Assembly (NCBI RefSeq): GCF_038396755.1 | Contig: NZ_CP149822.1 | Coordinates: 2,542,001 to 2,606,000, forward strand | Length of the DNA stretch: 64,000 nucleotides | Direction: 5' to 3' | Origin: Chitinophaga pollutisoli | Lineage (GTDB): Bacteria > Bacteroidota > Bacteroidia > Chitinophagales > Chitinophagaceae | Shown here: piece by piece, positions 53,042 to 63,254 of the stretch | Layout: each line of letters begins with the position of its first letter | Position numbering within the stretch: the first letter of the stretch is position 1 | Position numbers and translations under genes: made by a program | The notes under the pieces: generated by a model | Told to the model about the DNA's origin: nothing | The model's input: the letters and a program-made list of their open reading frames with translations, nothing else | Database searches by the model: none

Positions 53042-54793
53042 TTATTTTTTCACGAGCGAAAGGGCCAGCTCATCCAGCTGCACCTGGTCGATGGAAGACG
53101 GCGCATCCAACATCACGTCGCGGCCCGAGTTGTTTTTCGGGAAAGCGATGAAGTCGCGGATGGTTTCGCTGCCGCCCAGCAGGGAGCAGAAACGGTCGAA
53201 CCCGAAAGCGATCCCCCCGTGCGGAGGCGCGCCATATTCGAACGCGCCCAACAGGAACCCGAATTTGTGGTCCGCTTCTTCCTTGCTCATACCCAACGCC
53301 GCAAACATCTTCTCCTGTAGGTCGCGCTGGAAGATACGGATGGAGCCGCCGCCGATCTCGGTGCCGTTCAGCACGATGTCGTACGCGTTAGCTTTGATCT
53401 TCGCGTACTGCGACAAATCATCCATCAAATGGATATGCTCCGGTTTCGGCGCCGTGAACGGATGGTGACGCGCCACCCAGCGGTTATCTTCCTCCGCGTA
53501 TTCGAACAGCGGGAAGTCGATCACCCAAAGCGGTTTGTACACGTCCTTGTTGCGAAGACCGAGGCGCTCGCCCATTTCCAGGCGCAGCTCGCTCATCGCC
53601 TTGCGCGTGCGCTCTTCCTTGCCCGCGAGGATCAGGATAAGGTCGCCCGGCTGGCTCTGGCACTGGTCTGCAAACAGTTTCAGCGCTTGCTCGTTAAAGA
53701 ATTTATCGACAGACGATTTCAGGGAACCGTCGGTGTTGTGCTTGATGTAAACGAGGCCGTTCATGCCGATCTGCGGGCGCTTCACCCATTCCGTCAGCTC
53801 GTCGAGCTGCTTGCGGGTGTACTCCGAGCATCCGCTCACGTTGATCCCTACTACCAGTTCTGCATCATCGAACACTTTGAAGCCGTTGCCGCGGCCGGGC
53901 TCGCCGAGGTCTACCAGTTTCATTTCGAAACGGATATCGGGTTTGTCGTTGCCATAGTATTTCATGGCATCGTCCCAGGTCATGCGGGGGAAGGGCTCGT
54001 TGAATTCGATGCCTTTGATTTCGCGGAAGATGTGTTTGGTCATCTCCTCGAAGTTGTTCAGCACGTCTTCCTGGTCGACGAAGCTCATTTCGCAGTCGAT
54101 CTGCGTGAATTCGGGCTGGCGGTCGGCGCGGAGGTCTTCGTCGCGGAAGCACTTCACGATCTGGTAGTACCGGTCGTAGCCGCTCACCATGAGCAGTTGC
54201 TTGAAGGTTTGGGGCGACTGCGGCAGGGCGTAGAACTGGTTAGGGTTCATACGGCTGGGCACTACGAAGTCGCGCGCGCCTTCCGGTGTGGATTTGATGA
54301 GGTATGGCGTTTCCACTTCCATAAACCCGCGGCCGTCGAGGAAGTTCCTGGCGGCGCGGTTTACGCGGTAGCGGAGCGTGAGGTTTTGTTTAACGATGTT
54401 GCGGCGCAGATCGAGGTAACGGTATTTCATGCGCAGCTCGTCTCCACCGTCGGTATCGTCCTGGATGGTGAAGGGAGGCGTTTTGGAACCATTGAGGATG
54501 CTGAATTCCGATACGGTGATTTCAATATCTCCGGTGGGGATGTTGGGGTTTTTATTGGTACGCTCGGTGGCGGTGCCTTTCACCTGGATCACGAATTCGC
54601 GGCCGATAGGCTGTTGGTCGAGCTGTGCGTTGAGCGATTCGCCGAGGAGGAGCTGCGTGATGCCGTAACGGTCGCGCAGGTCCACGAAAGTGATGCTACC
54701 AAACTTGCGGACGGTTTGCACCCATCCGGCCAGGGTTACCGGCTGGCCCACATGTTCCATGCGCAATTCTCCACATGTATGCGATCTGTACAT
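53042..54793 (-). CDS. aspS: Aspartyl-tRNA synthetase
   Basis: The product has 583 residues from ATG 54793 ([11 protein letters not shown]), the normal start and length of bacterial AspRS. It has an N-terminal OB-fold anticodon-binding domain ([22 protein letters not shown]). Class II motif 1 is followed by motif 2 ([22 protein letters not shown]), a bacterial GAD insertion (about 290-420), and motif 3 ([16 protein letters not shown]) near the end. It charges tRNA-Asp with aspartate. TATCTTTG, a fit to the -7 box, lies 28 bases upstream, and a terminator follows, so it is monocistronic. Confidence 0.97.
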   Translation of the reverse strand: MYRSHTCGELRMEHVGQPVTLAGWVQTVRKFGSITFVDLRDRYGITQLLLGESLNAQLDQQPIGREFVIQVKGTATERTNKNPNIPTGDIEITVSEFSILNGSKTPPFTIQDDTDGGDELRMKYRYLDLRRNIVKQNLTLRYRVNRAARNFLDGRGFMEVETPYLIKSTPEGARDFVVPSRMNPNQFYALPQSPQTFKQLLMVSGYDRYYQIVKCFRDEDLRADRQPEFTQIDCEMSFVDQEDVLNNFEEMTKHIFREIKGIEFNEPFPRMTWDDAMKYYGNDKPDIRFEMKLVDLGEPGRGNGFKVFDDAELVVGINVSGCSEYTRKQLDELTEWVKRPQIGMNGLVYIKHNTDGSLKSSVDKFFNEQALKLFADQCQSQPGDLILILAGKEERTRKAMSELRLEMGERLGLRNKDVYKPLWVIDFPLFEYAEEDNRWVARHHPFTAPKPEHIHLMDDLSQYAKIKANAYDIVLNGTEIGGGSIRIFQRDLQEKMFAALGMSKEEADHKFGFLLGAFEYGAPPHGGIAFGFDRFCSLLGGSETIRDFIAFPKNNSGRDVMLDAPSSIDQVQLDELALSLVKK

Positions 54794-54820
54794 TGTTTGC
54801 TGTTCTTTTAATAAGGAGGT

Positions 54821-54828
54821 CAAAGATA
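54821..54828 (-). promoter_or_regulatory. Probable -7 box of aspS
   Basis: TATCTTTG on the minus strand fits TAnnTTTG exactly, with a leader of about 22 bases to the ATG. Confidence 0.5.
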
Positions 54829-54847
54829 AGAAAGGCTGCGGGAAATG

Positions 54848-55873
54848 CTACCGCAAGGCTCTAAAAAACCGATTTATGTCAATTTCCGGCGGGATGGCTT
54901 CTCCGTGGATGAGATTACCCACAAATTTCCGTGCGGCCCAGGGCGCGAGGGAACAACCTTTCGACCCCATACCGTTAAAAATCCCCAGCCGCGGGTTATG
55001 CGGATGCAGCCCCGCCATCGGCCGCCGGTCCGGCCCCGTTGGTCTTACAGCCGCGCGGTGCCCGATGACTTCATACGGCGTTAGCAACAGTTGCTGCAGC
55101 TGGGCTTCGATCTGCGCCCGCGCCTCATTTGTAGGGTTGATATCGGTATAATCCCAGGCAAACGTGGCGCCGGCCCAGTAGGTTTGGTCGCCGAGGGGAA
55201 CGAGCGTAACGCCTTTTTTGATGATATCCGCGGTTTCAAATGGGAGGCGGATGATGAGGGCTTCGCCTTTGTTGGGATGGAATTTCAATTTTCCGAACCA
55301 GGGATTTCGCGGGGAAGCCGCCCCTTCGCAAAAGATCACTGCTTTTGCCTGTAAGTCCTTGTAAACAACACCATGATCCTTCAATTCAAGCGCCGCCATC
55401 TCGAATGTCTCCCTCCGGGCCCCGATATGCGCCGCCCATGCCGGCAGCAATGCCCCCAGGTCCACGTTCGCGCCCTTCACGATCCCCGCGCCAAAAGGCG
55501 CTTCCAGCAAGCCTTCATACCTTTCCCCTTCCGGGAAAACGCTATATGGCGTAGGGTGCGCGGCAAATGCGTCCCGCATCTGGGCGGTAGGCCACACGTT
55601 CCAGATATCCCTTTCCGTGAACACGGAAACGCCCAATGCCGCCTCCATGGCGCGATAGGTGGCTAGCGCCAGCGGGTAAATAGTATCGTATAGCCACGAC
55701 ACTTCGAACAGCCGCCCCGACACCGGGTTGATGATCCCCGCCGCCAGGCGCGACGCGGCATCGGCGCGCCCGTCGTCGAACACGGCGATCTTCAATCCCG
55801 CCTGCCGCATTTCCCATCCCAGCAAGGTGCCGGCCACGCCCTGGCCCGCGAGTATGTAATCTACTGTCTCCAT
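54848..55873 (-). CDS. FAD-dependent oxidoreductase (DAO family)
   Basis: The product has 341 residues. The N-terminal Rossmann motif DYILAGQGVAGTLLGWEM (GxGxxG type, about 9-14) binds the ADP part of FAD, and the acidic strand end IAVFDDG follows. Later blocks fit glycine/D-amino-acid oxidase-like proteins: RLAAGIINPVSG, AKAVIFCEGA and the C-terminal IFNGMGSKGCSLAPWAA (FAD-contacting GxGxxG-like turn). The C-terminal half of MnmC is related, but there is no methyltransferase part. The substrate is unknown. It lies between sucD and aspS with its own -7 box (TACCTTTG at 55887-55894). Confidence 0.85.
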   Translation of the reverse strand: METVDYILAGQGVAGTLLGWEMRQAGLKIAVFDDGRADAASRLAAGIINPVSGRLFEVSWLYDTIYPLALATYRAMEAALGVSVFTERDIWNVWPTAQMRDAFAAHPTPYSVFPEGERYEGLLEAPFGAGIVKGANVDLGALLPAWAAHIGARRETFEMAALELKDHGVVYKDLQAKAVIFCEGAASPRNPWFGKLKFHPNKGEALIIRLPFETADIIKKGVTLVPLGDQTYWAGATFAWDYTDINPTNEARAQIEAQLQQLLLTPYEVIGHRAAVRPTGPDRRPMAGLHPHNPRLGIFNGMGSKGCSLAPWAARKFVGNLIHGEAIPPEIDINRFFRALR

Positions 55874-55886
55874 AAAAATTCCGCAG

Positions 55887-55894
55887 CAAAGGTA
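55887..55894 (-). promoter_or_regulatory. Probable -7 box of the FAD oxidoreductase gene
   Basis: TACCTTTG on the minus strand fits TAnnTTTG, 13 bases before the ATG. It is immediately downstream of the sucD terminator. Confidence 0.45.
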
Positions 55895-55896
55895 AG

Positions 55897-55934
55897 GGCA
55901 AAAAAATCCCCGTCACGATGCGCAACGGGGATGT
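55897..55934 (-). terminator. Intrinsic terminator of sucD
   Basis: Arms ATCCCCGT and ACGGGGAT surround an 11-base loop. On the minus strand they are followed by seven Ts, 29 bases past the stop. Confidence 0.8.
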
Positions 55935-55960
55935 ATAATAGGTAAATATTACCGGGTTGA

Positions 55961-56842
55961 TCAGGCGGGAACGCCTTTCAGCACTTCGGCCATGCGTTTG
56001 CCGATGTCTGCGGGGCTGTCTACCACATGAACGCCACAGGCGCGCATGATCTTCATTTTTGCGGCGGCGGTATCGTCCGCACCACCGATGATGGCGCCTG
56101 CGTGGCCCATACGGCGGCCCGGAGGCGCTGTCTGGCCGGCGATGAAGCCTACAACGGGTTTGTGGGGATTGGCTTTGATCCACTCCGCAGCTTCCGCCTC
56201 CATAGAACCGCCGATTTCACCGATCATGATGATGGCTTCGGTTCCGGGATCGTTCATCAGCAGTTCCACCGCTTCGCGGGTAGTGGTGCCGATGATCGGG
56301 TCGCCGCCGATACCGATGGCGGTGGAAACACCCAGACCGGCTTTTACCACCTGGTCGGCTGCTTCGTAAGTCAGGGTACCGGATTTGGATACGATGCCGA
56401 TTTTACCTTTTTTGAAGATAAAGCCGGGCATGATGCCTACTTTGGCTTCTTCTGCGGAAATAACGCCCGGGCAGTTGGGACCGATCAGGCGGGTATTATG
56501 CGCTTTGAGGTAGTTCTTGGCTTTCACCATGTCCTGAACGGGAATACCTTCGGTAATGCACACTACCAGGCCGATGCCCGCGTCAGCAGCTTCCATGATC
56601 GCGTCTGCCGCGAATGCCGGCGGTACGAAGATGATGGATACATCCGCTCCCGTCGCCTTTACCGCGTCTGCCACGGTATTGAACACAGGGCGCTCCAGGT
56701 GGGAGCTGCCGCCTTTACCCGGCGTTACGCCACCTACCACGTTGGTGCCGTACTCGATCATTTGTGTGGCGTGGAAAGTACCTTCAGTACCGGTAAATCC
56801 CTGCACGATCACTTTGCTGTTCTTATTAACTAAAACACTCAT
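55961..56842 (-). CDS. sucD: Succinyl-CoA synthetase alpha subunit
   Basis: The product has 293 residues, normal length. CoA-binding N-terminal domain: [14 protein letters not shown] and GVTPGKGG. The ligase domain has IGPNCPGVI and the phospho-histidine segment [13 protein letters not shown] (His about 248). It forms a complex with the beta subunit SucC to make ATP or GTP from succinyl-CoA in the TCA cycle. No sucC is adjacent, which is the usual state in Bacteroidota, where the two are separate. It has a likely own promoter (TATTTTTG at 56880-56887) and terminator. Confidence 0.97.
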   Translation of the reverse strand: MSVLVNKNSKVIVQGFTGTEGTFHATQMIEYGTNVVGGVTPGKGGSSHLERPVFNTVADAVKATGADVSIIFVPPAFAADAIMEAADAGIGLVVCITEGIPVQDMVKAKNYLKAHNTRLIGPNCPGVISAEEAKVGIMPGFIFKKGKIGIVSKSGTLTYEAADQVVKAGLGVSTAIGIGGDPIIGTTTREAVELLMNDPGTEAIIMIGEIGGSMEAEAAEWIKANPHKPVVGFIAGQTAPPGRRMGHAGAIIGGADDTAAAKMKIMRACGVHVVDSPADIGKRMAEVLKGVPA

Positions 56843-56879
56843 CGCGTCTGATTTAATTATTTTTTAGATAAGGTGGGGC

Positions 56880-56887
56880 AAAAATAA
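56880..56887 (-). promoter_or_regulatory. Probable -7 box of sucD
   Basis: TATTTTTG on the minus strand fits TAnnTTTG, 37 bases upstream of the ATG. Confidence 0.5.
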
Positions 56888-56938
56888 CGGATAATGGCTA
56901 AAAAGAAAAGGAAAGCCGCCTTGGTTGAGGAATATTAA

Positions 56939-57751
56939 CTATTTGTTGCCGCCTTCTCCACCCTTCTGCCGCCATTTCTTGTCCCGGAACATCTCCATTT
57001 TCCGCATTTCCTTGATGTCCTGGAAGAACTCGGAAGCGAAAATAAAGTCGTTCAGCAGCTTGTCTTCACTGAAAATGATGTCTTCATTGCTGCCTTCCCA
57101 CTGTTTTTGCCCCTGGTGCATGTAGATGATATGGTCCCCGCTTTCCATTACGGTATTCATATCATGGGTATTCACCACCGTGGTGATGTTGTAATCAACG
57201 GTAATGTCTTTGATGAGCTTGTCGATCACGAGGGAGGTCTGTGGATCGAGGCCGGAGTTGGGCTCGTCCACGAACAGGTATTTGGGATTGAGCACGATAG
57301 CCCGGGCGATGCCCACCCGCTTTTTCATCCCGCCGCTGATTTCGGCGGGGAATTTTTTATTCGCGTCTTTCAGTTCCACCCGATCGAGGCACTCCTGCAT
57401 CCGCTTGCGTTTTTCTTTGTAGCTCATGCTGGAAAACATGTCCAGCGGGAACAAGATGTTCTGCTCCACGGTCATGGAGTCGAAGAGCGCCGAGCCCTGG
57501 AACAGCATCCCGATGGCCTGGCGGATGGGCTTCTTTTCCTTATCGTCCATGGCGGTGAAGTCTTCCCCGCTATACAGCACCTGACCGCTGTCTACGGGCA
57601 TGAGGCCTACCATGCACTTCATGAGCACCGTTTTTCCGCTGCCGCTGGCGCCGATGATGAGGTTCGTTTTACCGGCCTCCATGGTGGCGGACACATCTTT
57701 CAGTATCTCCTTTTCTCCAAAACTCTTGCGGATATTTTTCAGTTCTATCAT
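56939..57751 (-). CDS. MlaF-like ABC transporter ATPase
   Basis: The product has 270 residues. Walker A is GASGSGKTVL (about 34), signature ISGGMKKRVGIARAI (about 138), Walker B LFVDEPNSGLD and the switch NTHDMN. It matches the ATPases of the Mce/MlaFEDB lipid transporters. The permease encoded just upstream (57776) is of the MlaE type, with a gap of 24 bases. Together they probably move phospholipid between the membranes. The MlaD-like Mce subunit is not in this window and must be encoded elsewhere. Confidence 0.92.
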   Translation of the reverse strand: MIELKNIRKSFGEKEILKDVSATMEAGKTNLIIGASGSGKTVLMKCMVGLMPVDSGQVLYSGEDFTAMDDKEKKPIRQAIGMLFQGSALFDSMTVEQNILFPLDMFSSMSYKEKRKRMQECLDRVELKDANKKFPAEISGGMKKRVGIARAIVLNPKYLFVDEPNSGLDPQTSLVIDKLIKDITVDYNITTVVNTHDMNTVMESGDHIIYMHQGQKQWEGSNEDIIFSEDKLLNDFIFASEFFQDIKEMRKMEMFRDKKWRQKGGEGGNK

Positions 57752-57775
57752 AGATCGTTCTTCTCGGTTTGAGGG

Positions 57776-58519
57776 TTACAGCAGCATGGCCGCCAGGGCA
57801 TAGTCGGCAAAAAGGATCATCACACAGCTCACAACTACCGCGGTGGTGCTGGCTTTCCCGATCTCGAGGGCGCCCCCCTGCACATGGTACCCGTAATAAG
57901 CCGGTATGCTCGATATGATGAAGGCGTATGTGTAAGATTTGCTCAGGGCGAAGAATACATTGTACCCATCGAACGAGCTGCGCAGCCCTTCCATGAACTG
58001 CTCATGCGACAGGATGCCGCTCAGCTTGCCCGCTTCCAGCCCGCCGAAAATGCCCAGGAACGCCGCGATCACCACCAGCGCGGGGATCGTCAGCAAAGCC
58101 GCCAGGATCTTGGGGCCTATCAGGTAGGCTTTGGTATTGATGCCCATGATCTCCTGCGCGTCGATCTGCTCGGAAATACGCATGTTCCCCAGTTCCGACG
58201 CGATCTTGGAGCCGACCACGCCGCCCAGCACGATACAAATCATGGTCGGCGCCAGCTCGATGATCATCGTGTCGCGCACCACCATCGCGATGGTGGATTT
58301 GGGAATGAACCCGCTTACCAGCTGGTAAGCCGTTTGCACCGTTGTAACGGCGCCAAGGAAAGTGGAGATGATCACTACGATGCCCAGGGATCCGATCCCG
58401 ATGTCCACACACTGTTTCATAAACTCCTTCCAGTACATCCTCATGTTCTCCGGGCGGGAGAACATCCCTTTCAACATCAGCAAAAACCTGCCGAAATGAT
58501 AAAAAAACCTGAACTCCAT
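57776..58519 (-). CDS. MlaE-like lipid ABC transporter permease
   Basis: The product has 247 residues with five or so hydrophobic segments. The family-defining piece ELAPTMICIVLGGVVGSKIASELGNM (given in pieces: ELAPTMICIVLGG, VGSKIASELGNM) is followed by the strictly typical IDAQEIMGINTKAYLIGPKI. MlaE permeases work with MlaF and an Mce substrate protein. It is 24 bases upstream of the ATPase gene. A perfect -7 box match (TATCTTTG) ends only 6 bases before its ATG, so the message may be nearly leaderless. Confidence 0.92.
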   Translation of the reverse strand: MEFRFFYHFGRFLLMLKGMFSRPENMRMYWKEFMKQCVDIGIGSLGIVVIISTFLGAVTTVQTAYQLVSGFIPKSTIAMVVRDTMIIELAPTMICIVLGGVVGSKIASELGNMRISEQIDAQEIMGINTKAYLIGPKILAALLTIPALVVIAAFLGIFGGLEAGKLSGILSHEQFMEGLRSSFDGYNVFFALSKSYTYAFIISSIPAYYGYHVQGGALEIGKASTTAVVVSCVMILFADYALAAMLL

Positions 58520-58525
58520 AACTTG

Positions 58526-58533
58526 TCAAAGAT
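58526..58533 (-). promoter_or_regulatory. Probable -7 box of the MlaE-MlaF operon
   Basis: TATCTTTG on the minus strand fits TAnnTTTG; only about seven bases separate it from the ATG at 58519. Confidence 0.45.
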
Positions 58534-58560
58534 ACTGGGAAAATGAATTGTTTCGCCCCT

Positions 58561-59592
58561 TTATCGCAAACTCCCCACCAGCAGCCGTTTAAGGCTCCGC
58601 TCGATAATTTCGCCCATAGTGTTGCACCGGGCAAACACCTGGTCGTGGTAATGCTCCGCCAGCTCTTCCCCCAACTGTTTGATTTTCCCGGGAAACGACA
58701 CCCGGTCGGTCATGATCACATCCCGCAGGTCCTTGATCCGGTGCCGCTGCACCTTCATCCGCCGCGCGATCAGCGACCGCTCTTCCTGCTGGTATTGCTT
58801 CACCACCTCCGCGTTGAGGTGCTTCATCGCCAGCTCCACGAACACCCGGTTCTCCTTGAAGAACTGCGGCATGTACAGTGTCTTCTTCCCTTCGTAAAAC
58901 TGCTGGTCGAAGTCGATCGCCCGGATGCGGAACTGCACGTCGTCGAAATCGGGGGTGATGTCGAAAATAAAATTATACGACCGCATGTCCCCCAGCAGCC
59001 GCACAAAACACCGCTCGTTGAACTTCACGAACTCCTTGGCGATGCGCTTGGGGTTGAACTCGGGCCGGTCCAGCCAGGATTTGGCGAACTGGTCGCCAGG
59101 CACCCCGGCAATGTGCTCCTCCACCAGCGTGTTGCCGTCTACGAGAAAGTTCATCCAGTACGGAGAAAGGATATGTTCCAGCTCCAGGCCGTAAATGCGC
59201 GAAGCGTCAGCGATCTTGATGTAAAAATAGTCGTAAACCTCGTTGTAGTTGTTGACGATCTTGATGCGGAAAGGGTGGGAATTGCCGAACGTACAGTAAT
59301 CGATCCGCTCGATGTGCAGGTGTTCTTCGGCCGCCTGGTCGCCGCCGGCCTTGAGGATGGAATAAATGCGCTTGAGCCCCGCATGCAGGCCGGGGGTCAT
59401 GCTCTGCGGGTAAAGGACCGACTCCCAGAGCGAGTCTTTGCCTTCCTTGTCGTATACCGGGATGCCGTAATCGTAATACTTCAGTTCTTCATACGTTACC
59501 GGCAGTTTGATTTCCCGCTCATACAGCTTCAGGTAGTTCCGGAATGCCGGGTTGAGCGGAAAAAATATCTTCTTGCGCGAGATGGATTGCAT
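58561..59592 (-). CDS. Uncharacterised protein with kinase-like catalytic pattern
   Basis: The product has 343 residues, soluble, with no signal. Ordered motifs resemble the protein-kinase/aminoglycoside phosphotransferase fold: a beta-3-like Lys126 (YFYIKIAD), Glu137 or Glu139 in the next helix (YGLELEH), a hinge-like phrase LVEEHIAGVPGD (about 156-167), the catalytic loop GDMRSYNFIFD with Asp202 and Asn207, and the metal-binding IDFDQQ with Asp227 and Asp229. The glycine-rich loop is not clear. The C-terminal 110 residues are helical and basic. It is encoded just upstream of the MlaE-MlaF pair. I recognise no named family; a small-molecule or protein kinase is an inference. Confidence 0.7.
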   Translation of the reverse strand: MQSISRKKIFFPLNPAFRNYLKLYEREIKLPVTYEELKYYDYGIPVYDKEGKDSLWESVLYPQSMTPGLHAGLKRIYSILKAGGDQAAEEHLHIERIDYCTFGNSHPFRIKIVNNYNEVYDYFYIKIADASRIYGLELEHILSPYWMNFLVDGNTLVEEHIAGVPGDQFAKSWLDRPEFNPKRIAKEFVKFNERCFVRLLGDMRSYNFIFDITPDFDDVQFRIRAIDFDQQFYEGKKTLYMPQFFKENRVFVELAMKHLNAEVVKQYQQEERSLIARRMKVQRHRIKDLRDVIMTDRVSFPGKIKQLGEELAEHYHDQVFARCNTMGEIIERSLKRLLVGSLR

Positions 59593-59624
59593 GCCGGAAA
59601 TTACGAATTATCCGGTTTCGGGGA

Positions 59625-60056
59625 CTATTTCATGGCGCCTTCGATGTCTTTCCGGATTTTGGCTGCGATATCCTCTCCCCAGATTTTACCCGCCACCTGC
59701 GATTCTGCAGTAATGTGCGGCATCATTTCCACCATCTTCTTTCCCGCATCCGACTTATAAAATGCAATCATGCCATCCACATCCTTTTCCGAAAAATAGC
59801 GCTCGTAAATGGGAACGAGCAGGTTGGCCAGGTCTTTTTCGTTGTAATACCCGGCGATGCGCGTCCAGACGGCGGTATCTACCGAGGGATATGCTTTCTG
59901 GTACTGCGCCAGCATCTGCTTCACGGTATTCATGCCTACCCGCGAAGCGCCGTTCAGGCTCAGCAGCACCCGGATCTTGATCGTTTTGGCGGACTCCTGC
60001 GCCGAGGCGCCCGTGGCCACAGCGGCCAACAGCAGTGTGAACAGTAATTTCTTCAT
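59625..60056 (-). CDS. DUF2059-domain secreted protein
   Basis: The product has 143 residues with a signal peptide ending near ASAQE (about 20). The DUF2059 domain is in the rest: YYNEKDLANLLVPIYERYFSEKDVDGMIAFYKS (in pieces, YYNEKDLANLLVPIYERYF, DVDGMIAFYKSDAGKKM) and MMPHITAESQVAGKIWGEDI. This helical domain is common in secreted proteins of Gram-negative bacteria; its function is unknown. The gene lies upstream of the kinase-like gene by 32 bases, on the same strand, and the two may be cotranscribed. Confidence 0.85.
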   Translation of the reverse strand: MKKLLFTLLLAAVATGASAQESAKTIKIRVLLSLNGASRVGMNTVKQMLAQYQKAYPSVDTAVWTRIAGYYNEKDLANLLVPIYERYFSEKDVDGMIAFYKSDAGKKMVEMMPHITAESQVAGKIWGEDIAAKIRKDIEGAMK

Positions 60057-60076
60057 ATCGGGGTAAGATAATGAAA

Positions 60077-60103
60077 GAAAAAGCGGGCCGCAAAGCCCGC
60101 CTT
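60077..60103 (-). terminator. Intrinsic terminator of maeB
   Basis: Arms GCGGGC and GCCCGC surround a six-base loop. On the minus strand they are followed by TTTTTCTTTC. Confidence 0.7.
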
Positions 60104-60108
60104 CCCGG

Positions 60109-62412
<2,304 letters not shown>

Positions 62413-62527
62413 AAAAAGATTGAATTGGGGCTGCAATATACGGACTTCGGGCCGAACGGGCCTTAAATGCCTCCCCATTGTTGGTTAAAATTGCTTACTT
62501 TTACGCTGTTAAACATTCGCTTTTAAT

Positions 62528-62977
62528 ATGATACAACGCATACAAAGCCTTTGGCTCCTTCTTGCGGCCGTTGCCGGCGTAGCCGTCGCCCGCTTCGATC
62601 TGTGGAAAGCCACCTACACCAAAGGCGCCGCCGCAGGCACGGATATTTTCAACGCCACATCCAACTACATGGTTTTCATCCTGTTGATCATTAGCATCCT
62701 CCTGTCTGCCGGTTGTATCTTCCTGTATAAAAACCGCAAACTGCAATTCCGCCTGACGGTCGTGAACCTGCTCCTTTCCGTGGGCATCCTGGCGCTCATC
62801 TACCTGAAAATCGGGGAAAGCGCGCAAAAGCTGGCGGCAGACGGCGCCGTGAGCATTCGCGGCTCTTATCTCATCCCCGCCTTCCTCCCCGTGGTGATGA
62901 TTGTTTGCCTCTTCCTGGCGGCACGCGGCATCTACAAAGATGAAAAGCTCATCAAATCGCTGGACCGCCTCCGCTGA
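62528..62977 (+). CDS. DUF4293-family membrane protein
   Basis: The product has 149 residues and four hydrophobic segments: SLWLLLAAVAGVAVARF (about 7-23), YMVFILLIISILLSAGCIFLY (about 47-67), VVNLLLSVGILALIYL (about 77-93) and IPAFLPVVMIVCLFLAARGIY (about 117-137). The opening MIQRIQSLWLLLAA and final KDEKLIKSLDRLR are characteristic of DUF4293 proteins in Bacteroidota. The function is unknown. It is divergent from maeB, with about 115 bases between, and is followed by a terminator at 62999. Confidence 0.88.
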   Translation: MIQRIQSLWLLLAAVAGVAVARFDLWKATYTKGAAAGTDIFNATSNYMVFILLIISILLSAGCIFLYKNRKLQFRLTVVNLLLSVGILALIYLKIGESAQKLAADGAVSIRGSYLIPAFLPVVMIVCLFLAARGIYKDEKLIKSLDRLR

Positions 62978-62996
62978 TCCGCGATTGCCACCATAT

Positions 62997-63026
62997 GCAA
63001 GCCCTCCGCATGCCGGGGGGCTTTTC
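62997..63026 (+). terminator. Intrinsic terminator of the DUF4293 gene
   Basis: Ten-base arms, AAGCCCTCCG and CGGGGGGCTT with one T-G pair, surround a five-base loop and are followed by TTCTGTTT. Confidence 0.7.
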
Positions 63027-63042
63027 TGTTTCGACAGGGGCA

Positions 63043-63116
63043 ACTGTATAATTACTGTATAGTTACTGTATAGTTCCTATATGGTTACTGTATAGTTACT
63101 GTATACTAACTGTAAC
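63043..63116 (+). repeat. Array of 11-bp direct repeats (ACTGTATAGTT)
   Basis: Nearly seven head-to-tail copies of an 11-base unit lie at 63043, 63054, 63065, 63076, 63087, 63098 and 63109 (the last partial). Three copies are identical (ACTGTATAGTT) and the others differ at one to four places. An inverted copy (ACAGTAACTAT) stands at 63138-63148. The array lies between two converging terminators. Confidence 0.8.
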
Positions 63117-63203
63117 CGAGCCCCCAGGCGAAAATACACAGTAACTATGCGGAAAATATCCCATATCCATCCTTTAACTACAGAGTTAACCTACATTTAT
63201 TAA

Positions 63204-63240
63204 CAAAAAAGCCGGCTGAACGGATCAGCCGGCTTTCGTG
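63204..63240 (-). terminator. Intrinsic terminator of the second uvrA gene
   Basis: Perfect 12-base arms AAAGCCGGCTGA and TCAGCCGGCTTT surround a five-base loop. On the minus strand a T-run follows, 15 bases past the stop. Confidence 0.8.
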
Positions 63241-63254
63241 TCATATATTTCCGT

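Noticed and set aside
62501..63043. 180-codon minus-strand frame opposite the DUF4293 gene
   Set aside because: Shadow of the membrane protein gene; its translation is charged and without family features, while the plus frame has four clear transmembrane helices.
63043..63116. CRISPR array
   Set aside because: The units are only 11 bases long and directly adjacent without spacers, and no cas genes are present.
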